Source of the DNA: Planctomycetota bacterium
GTDB lineage: Bacteria > Planctomycetota > UBA1135 > GCA-002686595
DNA: 64,000 bases
NCBI GenBank assembly: GCA_020638855.1
Contig: JACKHT010000006.1
Location: 1-64,000 of the forward strand
Direction of reading: 5' to 3'
Below are positions 59,028 to 64,000 of this stretch, piece after piece (within the stretch, counting starts at the first letter, position 1; the number at the start of each line of letters is the position of its first letter). The translations under genes were made by a program, and so were the position numbers. The notes under the pieces are model-generated. The model was not told where the DNA came from. It ran no database searches and saw nothing but the letters and a program-made list of their open reading frames with translations.

Positions 59028-60319
59028 ACGGCGGGTACCCTAGCCAACGCGCGCCCCAAGGCCTCGGCAAAGTGGTCGATCTGCGCCTCGGTGTGGGCCA
59101 GCGACAGGAAACCCACTTCGTAGGCCGACGGAGCCAGCGCAATGCCCTCGGCGAGCAGGCTGTGGAAGATGGGGCGATAGCGCGCGGCGGAATCCTCGTG
59201 GATGCACTCCGCGCAGCGCGGAGGCTCCCCCGCTTGCAGGTTCATCCAAAACAACGAGCCCTGGCGGACCAGCGAGTAGCCGCGCGCTGCGAGCAGGGGT
59301 CCCACCAACCGCTCCAGGTGCTGGCCCAGCTGCTCCAACCGATCCCAGCCCCCCAACGAGCGCAGGGCCTGCAAGGTCGCCTGACCCGCCGCCATAGCCA
59401 AGGGGTTGCCCGACAGGGTACCTGCCTGGTAGACCGGACCCAGGGGCGCCAAGTGGTTCATCAGCGCCCGTTTGCCGCCGAACATGCCCACGGGCAACCC
59501 GCCCCCCACGATCTTGCCGTAGCACACCATGTCGGGTTCGATCCCGAGCTGCTCGGCCGCGCCACCGGGGGCGATGCGGAAACCCGAGATCACCTCGTCG
59601 AAGATCAACACCGTTCCCGATTCGCGGGTCAATCGGCGCAAGGTCTTCAAGAACTCCGGCCGTTGCACCAAAAGCCCATTGTTGGCCGGAATCGGCTCGA
59701 TGATGACCGCGGCGATCTCGTGTCCTTGCTCGGCGAACAGCTGGCAGAGCGCCGCCTCGTCGTCGAGCGGCAGGACCAGCGTACACTCGGTGAAGGCCTT
59801 GGGCACGCCCGCCGACGACGGCTCGCCGAAGGTCACCAAGCCCGACCCGGCGCTCACCAAAAGGTGATCGGCATGTCCGTGGTAGCAACCGGCAAACTTG
59901 AGCACCTTGTCGCGCCCTGTGGCCCCACGCGCCAAGCGGATCGCGCTCATGGTGGCCTCGGTTCCCGACGACACAAAGCGCAAGGACTCGATCCCTGTCA
60001 GCTCGTGCACGGTTTCCGCCAAGGTCACCTCGCCCTCGCAAGGAGCTCCGAAGGTGGTCCCCAAGCGGGCCTGCTCGATGATCGCCTGCACTACGTCGGG
60101 GTAAGCATGCCCCAAGACCAGCGGCCCCCACGACTGGACAAAATCCAGGTACTGGCGCCCATCGGCGTCGTAAATGTACGCCCCTTCCCCGCGCACCATG
60201 ACGGGCGGCTCACCGCCAACCGCCCCATACGCGCGCACGGGGGAACTCACGCCCCCGGGAAGCAGCGCGCAAGCCCGCTGGTACAACTCACTCGACGATG
60301 CCATGTGTTGTTTGCTCAT
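59024..60319 (-). CDS. hemL: Glutamate-1-semialdehyde 2,1-aminomutase
   Basis: This 431-residue class III PLP protein has PGGVSSPVRAYGAVGGEP, GAYIYDADGRQYLDFVQSWGPLVLGH, FVSSGTEATMSAIRLAR, LIFDEVISGFR and the PLP lysine in CYGKIVGGGLPVGMFGG. It converts glutamate-1-semialdehyde to 5-aminolevulinate. The ATG at 60319 overlaps the hemB stop (ATGA); a TTG two codons upstream is a less likely start. It is followed, unusually, by the kinase gene rather than hemE. Confidence 0.96.
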   Translation of the reverse strand: MSKQHMASSSELYQRACALLPGGVSSPVRAYGAVGGEPPVMVRGEGAYIYDADGRQYLDFVQSWGPLVLGHAYPDVVQAIIEQARLGTTFGAPCEGEVTLAETVHELTGIESLRFVSSGTEATMSAIRLARGATGRDKVLKFAGCYHGHADHLLVSAGSGLVTFGEPSSAGVPKAFTECTLVLPLDDEAALCQLFAEQGHEIAAVIIEPIPANNGLLVQRPEFLKTLRRLTRESGTVLIFDEVISGFRIAPGGAAEQLGIEPDMVCYGKIVGGGLPVGMFGGKRALMNHLAPLGPVYQAGTLSGNPLAMAAGQATLQALRSLGGWDRLEQLGQHLERLVGPLLAARGYSLVRQGSLFWMNLQAGEPPRCAECIHEDSAARYRPIFHSLLAEGIALAPSAYEVGFLSLAHTEAQIDHFAEALGRALARVPAV

Positions 60320-61326
60320 AGCCAACCCTGTTGGAGCGCAGCACGCGCGTGGTAGGTGATCACGAGGTCCGAACCTGCGCGGACCATCGCGTGGAGGTTT
60401 TCGCGGACGACCTGGCCCTCATCGAGCCAACCCGCCATGGCGGCGGCCTTGACGGCCGAGTACTCGCCCGAGACGTTGTAGGCCACGACCGGCAACTGCG
60501 TAGCGCCGCGCACCCTAGAAATCACATCCAGGTACGCCAAAGCGGGTTTGACCATGATCATGTCCGCACCTTCTTGTTCGTCCAAGGCAACCTCGCGCAG
60601 GGCCTCGCGCCCATTGCGCGGGTCCATTTGGTAGCTACGTCGGTCCCCATGGGCAGGCGCGGAATCGGCCGCCTCGCGGAAGGGCCCGTAGTAAGCCGAG
60701 GCGTACTTGACCGAGTAGGCCAGGATGCCCACGTCGGGCAACCCCTCCCCATCGAGCCGCGCGCGGATCGCGCCAATGCGCCCGTCCATCATGTCCGACG
60801 GTGCGACGAAGTCGGCCCCCGCCTGGGCATGGGCCAGGGCCGCGTCGGCGATCCAGCCCAACGAAGCGTCGTTGTCGATCTTGCCGCCCGCCAGCACGCC
60901 GCAGTGCCCGTGATCGGTGTAGGCGCACAGGCACACATCGGTCATCACCACGAGGTCTGGACCGAAGGCGCGTTTGAGTTCGCGCACGGCCTGGGGCACC
61001 GGACCCAGCGGGTCCGAGCTGGCCGATCCGGTGCTGTCCTTACCGCCCTGCTTGGGCAATCCGAACAAGAGCACGCTGCGCAACCCGAGCTTCCAATCGG
61101 CTTCCACCTGGCGCAGCAATTCGGTGCGGCCGTGGCGCACGATTCCCGGCATCGACGGAATCAGCTCTTCGCCCGAGTCCTGGTCGAGCACGAAGTGCGG
61201 TTGGATCAACTGCGCGGGGTGGACCCGGGTTTCGCACACCGCCTCGCGCAGCACTGCGCTGGTGCGCAGCCGGCGCGGGCGGATCGGCTGGAGCGGGGCC
61301 CCGTGGGTTTGGGAATCAGCGTTCAT
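60316..61326 (-). CDS. hemB: Delta-aminolevulinic acid dehydratase (zinc type)
   Basis: This 336-residue enzyme has the zinc-site cysteines in DVCLCAYTDHGHCG, the first Schiff-base lysine in YSVKYASAYYGPFR, RRSYQMDPRNGREAL and the second lysine in MIMVKPALAYLD. It condenses two 5-aminolevulinate molecules into porphobilinogen. Three cysteines in the metal site place it in the zinc-dependent rather than magnesium-dependent class. ATG 61326 lies inside the end of hemD (11-base overlap), and no better start is nearby. Confidence 0.96.
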   Translation of the reverse strand: MNADSQTHGAPLQPIRPRRLRTSAVLREAVCETRVHPAQLIQPHFVLDQDSGEELIPSMPGIVRHGRTELLRQVEADWKLGLRSVLLFGLPKQGGKDSTGSASSDPLGPVPQAVRELKRAFGPDLVVMTDVCLCAYTDHGHCGVLAGGKIDNDASLGWIADAALAHAQAGADFVAPSDMMDGRIGAIRARLDGEGLPDVGILAYSVKYASAYYGPFREAADSAPAHGDRRSYQMDPRNGREALREVALDEQEGADMIMVKPALAYLDVISRVRGATQLPVVAYNVSGEYSAVKAAAMAGWLDEGQVVRENLHAMVRAGSDLVITYHARAALQQGWL

Positions 61327-62041
61327 GGCGGGCCTCCAAAAGATCCAGGGCTGCAAGCAGCGCGTCGATGGTGCGTGCAGCCGCCTGCGCGGCGGGCTCG
61401 ATGCCCTGCGCGCGCAAGGCTTGGCTGGTGGTGGGCCCGATGCTGACCCAGCGCAAGCCAGCACCGGGGCCGAAGTGGTTCAAGAGCGAGTTCACGGCGG
61501 AGGGGCTGGCGACGAGCACCACGTCGCCGGTTCGCCAACTCGGCATGGCGCTGGGCAGCGGCCGGGCATAGGTTCGGTACACCGGCAAGACCAGCACCTG
61601 TTTGCCGGCCTCGCCAAGGGTGTGGGCGGGTTCGCCGGTGCTGGACTGGGCGCACACCACGGTCGCACTCTGCCAGAGGGGGATGGCCAGCAGTTCCTGG
61701 GCCAGGGCTTCGCCGGTCGCACCCTCCGCTACCAAATCGGGCCCGCGCCAAGCGAGCTCGATGGCCTCGGCGGTCGCGGGCCCCACGCACCCGAGCCGTT
61801 GGCCCGGCTCAGGAGCCCAACCCCTTTGCGCAAGCACCTGCACGCCCCGGGGCGAAGCGAACAGCACCCAATCCGCTGCGGACAATCCTTGCGCCAAGGC
61901 TTCGCTTTCGATCGGGAGGGGCTCGAAGTCCAGTGTATCGAGGCATGCCACGTTCCAGCCCGCTTGCTCCAGCTTGGGGCGCCAAGCCTGGTTGCCAGCC
62001 CGCGAACGCGTCAGCCAAACCGTCAAGCTTTGGGCAGCCAT
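61316..62041 (-). CDS. hemD: Uroporphyrinogen-III synthase
   Basis: This 241-residue protein is recognised by its length, its place after hemC, and family segments VWLTRSRAGNQAWRPKLEQAG, WVLFASPRGVQVLAQRG, GCVGPATAEAI, DVVLVASPSAVNSLL and VSIGPTTSQALRAQG. The enzyme inverts ring D while closing the macrocycle and is poorly conserved, so the sequence evidence is spread thinly. ATG 62041 overlaps the hemC stop. Confidence 0.92.
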   Translation of the reverse strand: MAAQSLTVWLTRSRAGNQAWRPKLEQAGWNVACLDTLDFEPLPIESEALAQGLSAADWVLFASPRGVQVLAQRGWAPEPGQRLGCVGPATAEAIELAWRGPDLVAEGATGEALAQELLAIPLWQSATVVCAQSSTGEPAHTLGEAGKQVLVLPVYRTYARPLPSAMPSWRTGDVVLVASPSAVNSLLNHFGPGAGLRWVSIGPTTSQALRAQGIEPAAQAAARTIDALLAALDLLEARHER

Positions 62042-62979
62042 CACGAAGGCGCTCCCTCGCCCAGGAGTTCCGCCAGAGCCACCTGCGCGAGCGCATCGGG
62101 ATCGACGCCGGTCGTGTGCGTCCAACGCGCGCGCCCGTCGCGTTCCAAGAATCCGTGCAGCGCCAGCGAAACCCCATCGGGCTGGGCTTCACACCAAGCC
62201 CCGAAAGGCACTTGGCAACCGGCTTCCACCAGCGCTTGCAAGCGACGCTCTGCGTGCACCGCCCGGTGGGAGGGGGCATCGTCGAGCGGGTGCACAGCAG
62301 ACCATGCCGCTTCGTCTTCGGCACGGATCTGCAAGGCCAGGGCCCCCTGCGAAGCGGCGGGTACAAAGCGAGTGGGGTCGAGGTCGACTTCCACGAATTC
62401 GCGCCGGCTGAAGTCCGGGATCTCGCCCAGAGCCGTGGCATCATCGAGCCGCAACAAACCCGCCGTGGCTAGCAAGATCGCGTCGAAGGGCACGCCGGTC
62501 AATTTGGCCAAGCGCGTGGGCACGTTGCCGCGCAACAAACCCACCTCGAGGTCGGGTCGCAGCGCACGCAGGAGCGCGACGCGCCGCGCCGAGGCCGTAC
62601 CCACGCGCATTCCCTGGCGGATCGGAAGCCCGCCGGCCCCCTCGGGATCGTGCGCGTGGGCTTGCAGGATCAATCGGTCGCGCGCATCCAGGCGCTCGGG
62701 CATGGCGGCGATGGCCAGCTCGCTCGGGGTGAGCGAGGGCACATCCTTAAAACTGTGCACCGCCAGATCGATGCGGCTGTCGAGCAGGGCATCCTCCAAA
62801 GCGCGCACGAAGAGGCCTGCGGGACCGAGGTCGAGGAAGGGACGGGTTTGGTCGCGGTCGCCTTCGGTTTTGATCAACACGAATTCCACTTCGTGCCCGC
62901 GGGCGACCAAATGGCGCGCGATGCGCCGACTCTGCGCTTGGGCAAGGTCGGAGGCTCGGGTTCCCAGGCGTAGCTTCAA
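62041..62979 (-). CDS. hemC: Porphobilinogen deaminase (TTG start)
   Basis: This 312-residue protein has LRLGTRASDLAQAQSRRIA, GLFVRALEDALLDSRIDLAVHSFKD, TASARRVALLRALRPDLEVG, LRGNVPTRLAKL and the dipyrromethane cofactor cysteine in LVEAGCQVPFGAW. No ATG lies near the conserved start; TTG at 62979, overlapping the hemA stop as TTGA, gives the normal N terminus. The ORF continues upstream in this frame only through hemA. Enzyme polymerises four porphobilinogen units. Confidence 0.93.
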   Translation of the reverse strand: MKLRLGTRASDLAQAQSRRIARHLVARGHEVEFVLIKTEGDRDQTRPFLDLGPAGLFVRALEDALLDSRIDLAVHSFKDVPSLTPSELAIAAMPERLDARDRLILQAHAHDPEGAGGLPIRQGMRVGTASARRVALLRALRPDLEVGLLRGNVPTRLAKLTGVPFDAILLATAGLLRLDDATALGEIPDFSRREFVEVDLDPTRFVPAASQGALALQIRAEDEAAWSAVHPLDDAPSHRAVHAERRLQALVEAGCQVPFGAWCEAQPDGVSLALHGFLERDGRARWTHTTGVDPDALAQVALAELLGEGAPS

Positions 62980-64000
62980 GCGGCCCCTCCTTTGGTTTGC
63001 GATTCGAGCTGGAGCGCCATGGCGCGCTCGATGTCCCGGGCCAATTCGGGTTGTGCGTGGCGCAAATACGCGTCGAGCACCGCCGGTCCGTGTTCGCGGA
63101 CGACCTCGCGCAGCCCGGTGGTGGGCAGGTGCGCCATGTGCCCCGCCCACTGCTGACTCCACTGGAGCAGGCTCGCCCGTTGGTCGTCGCGCAGATCGTG
63201 GAGTTCGGTACGGAACAACCGTTCGAGCGCCGTTTGAGCAGCCTTGTGGTAGTGGGCCTGGATCGCCTTCGCCATGGGCCCGAGGGCCTGGGCCCCGCAC
63301 AACTCGCGCAGGTGTTCGAGCGCGTCGTCGATCCCGAGCCGCGCTTCGACCGCAGAGGCTTCACGCACCTGGCTAGCGGCCTGGGCCTCGGCCAGGATGG
63401 TGTCGATCCCGAGGCGTCGCAGCCCTGCGGCCTGGGCTGCGGCCGGATCCACGTCGGGGGTGACCGCAAGGTCGACCACCAAGGTACTCGGATTCCGGAT
63501 CCCGAGAGCGCGCAGCGTGGAGCCTTCGAGCACCGGACCGGGAGCCCCCGTGGCGCTGACCAGAGCGGCCAATGCCGGCGGCGCTTGGCGGAAGTCGTCC
63601 AACGCGAGACTCGTGCCCGACGCTCCGCTGCGCGCCAGGGCCTGCTGGGCGCGGACCGGATCACGATTGATCCACACCACCGGAATGCGCGCTGCGGCAA
63701 GATCCACCGCGCAGCGCTCGGTCATCGGGGAAACCCCCAGCAAGCCAACGGGCCATGGCTGGCGTGCCTGCTCGCAGCGGAGATGTCGCAGCACGATCTG
63801 CGCCAGCGAGGTTTGGCCTTGGTCGATGCCGGTCGAGAGCCGCAGCTTGCGCGCTGTGCGCAGGGCTTCGTCGGCCAACCAGCCGAGCATGCCGCCCGCC
63901 AGATCGAGGTCGCGCGACAGGGCCAACGCCGAACGGAACTGGCCCAGGATCTCGGTCTCCCCCACTTGGGCGGAATCCAAACCGGTGACCACCATCAACA
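62976..64000 (-). CDS. hemA: Glutamyl-tRNA reductase, 5-prime end cut by window edge
   Basis: The visible 341 codons lack the N terminus: the frame is open to the right edge, and the conserved GETEILGQFRSAL (usually near residue 110) appears close to it. It retains TARKLRLSTGI, an NADPH-domain (VGLLGVSP, VVDLAVTPDVDP), and the C-terminal dimerisation helix QALGPMAKAIQAHYHKA. It reduces glutamyl-tRNA(Glu) to glutamate-1-semialdehyde, the first step of the C5 heme pathway, matching hemL in the same operon. Confidence 0.93.
   Translation of the reverse strand, partial: LMVVTGLDSAQVGETEILGQFRSALALSRDLDLAGGMLGWLADEALRTARKLRLSTGIDQGQTSLAQIVLRHLRCEQARQPWPVGLLGVSPMTERCAVDLAAARIPVVWINRDPVRAQQALARSGASGTSLALDDFRQAPPALAALVSATGAPGPVLEGSTLRALGIRNPSTLVVDLAVTPDVDPAAAQAAGLRRLGIDTILAEAQAASQVREASAVEARLGIDDALEHLRELCGAQALGPMAKAIQAHYHKAAQTALERLFRTELHDLRDDQRASLLQWSQQWAGHMAHLPTTGLREVVREHGPAVLDAYLRHAQPELARDIERAMALQLESQTKGGAA

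Noticed and set aside
60974..63376. 800-codon plus-strand frame over hemB-hemA
   Set aside because: It crosses four well-supported minus-strand hem genes and has a Ser/Arg/Ala-rich random composition.
1..64000. CRISPR array, insertion sequence, prophage or integron
   Set aside because: No spaced direct repeats of CRISPR length, transposase or integrase motifs, or terminal inverted repeats were seen; the repeats found are in-frame coding repeats.

Overview
The window is GC-rich bacterial DNA, densely coded on both strands, with many 4-base ATGA or TTGA overlaps between consecutive genes. Two large secreted proteins (4768-5856, 10301-12013) end in the same C-terminal module, built around a YC start, a central LCLGG/LCIG patch and a final W-x-FQ-x-W-[YF]-RD motif. 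Together with a planctomycete-type c-type cytochrome/DUF2231 protein, DUF1080, FGE-like and sulfotransferase genes, this suggests a Planctomycetota-like Gram-negative bacterium. That placement is an inference from protein style; no rRNA or other marker is present.

Regions. (1) 1-4370: FGE-like lipoprotein, SCO, NorQ-type AAA+ ATPase and NorD-type vWA protein, the accessory end of a denitrification (NirK/NorB-like) cluster whose catalytic genes should lie left of the window. (2) 4371-18982: secreted surface proteins, an ABC exporter, a putative membrane-anchored HExxH peptidase, a YdjM-like membrane protein, a Gfo/Idh/MocA oxidoreductase, an S9 peptidase, a cytochrome c/DUF2231 fusion, a VOC protein and a TPR-sulfotransferase. 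(3) 19007-20215, minus strand: a thioredoxin-like gene interrupted by one in-frame UGA followed by a bacterial SECIS-like hairpin, a probable selenoprotein with no cysteine at all. (4) 20381-23808: a four-gene type IV/II pseudopilin-type operon. (5) 23986-38220: glycosyltransferase-like membrane protein, YedK/HMCES, a DUF1080-M28 fusion, a second probable selenoprotein (88 residues, Cys-Sec motif, SECIS loop GGUCU), a PQQ-type sugar dehydrogenase, DUF5522, a PrcB-like lipoprotein coupled to a large subtilase, an IMPACT protein, MscL, an archaeal-type ATPase and a ClC channel with CBS domains. (6) 38329-48448: one long plus-strand operon with its own promoter and structured leader, encoding a class III aminotransferase, nitrilase-family amidase, VOC protein, Orn/Lys/Arg decarboxylase, ATP-grasp ligase, C45 Ntn-hydrolase, aldehyde dehydrogenase and a DUF486 membrane protein. 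It looks like an uncharacterised amine/amino-acid conjugation or degradation pathway. (7) 48598-52772: bacilliredoxin, a small unknown protein, tRNA-Leu(UAG), LtrA and purEK. (8) 52797-64000, minus strand: a heme operon hemA-hemC-hemD-hemB-hemL-[histidine kinase-response regulator]-hemE-hemN-hemG with a two-component system embedded in it. hemA is cut by the right edge and no ferrochelatase is seen.

A window-wide pattern is a TANNNT hexamer placed only 6-7 bases before the start codon of at least ten first-in-transcript genes, usually without a Shine-Dalgarno sequence. This predicts widespread leaderless transcripts. The most notable content is the two selenoprotein candidates, each of which conventional gene calling would truncate or miss, and the unexplained amine operon.
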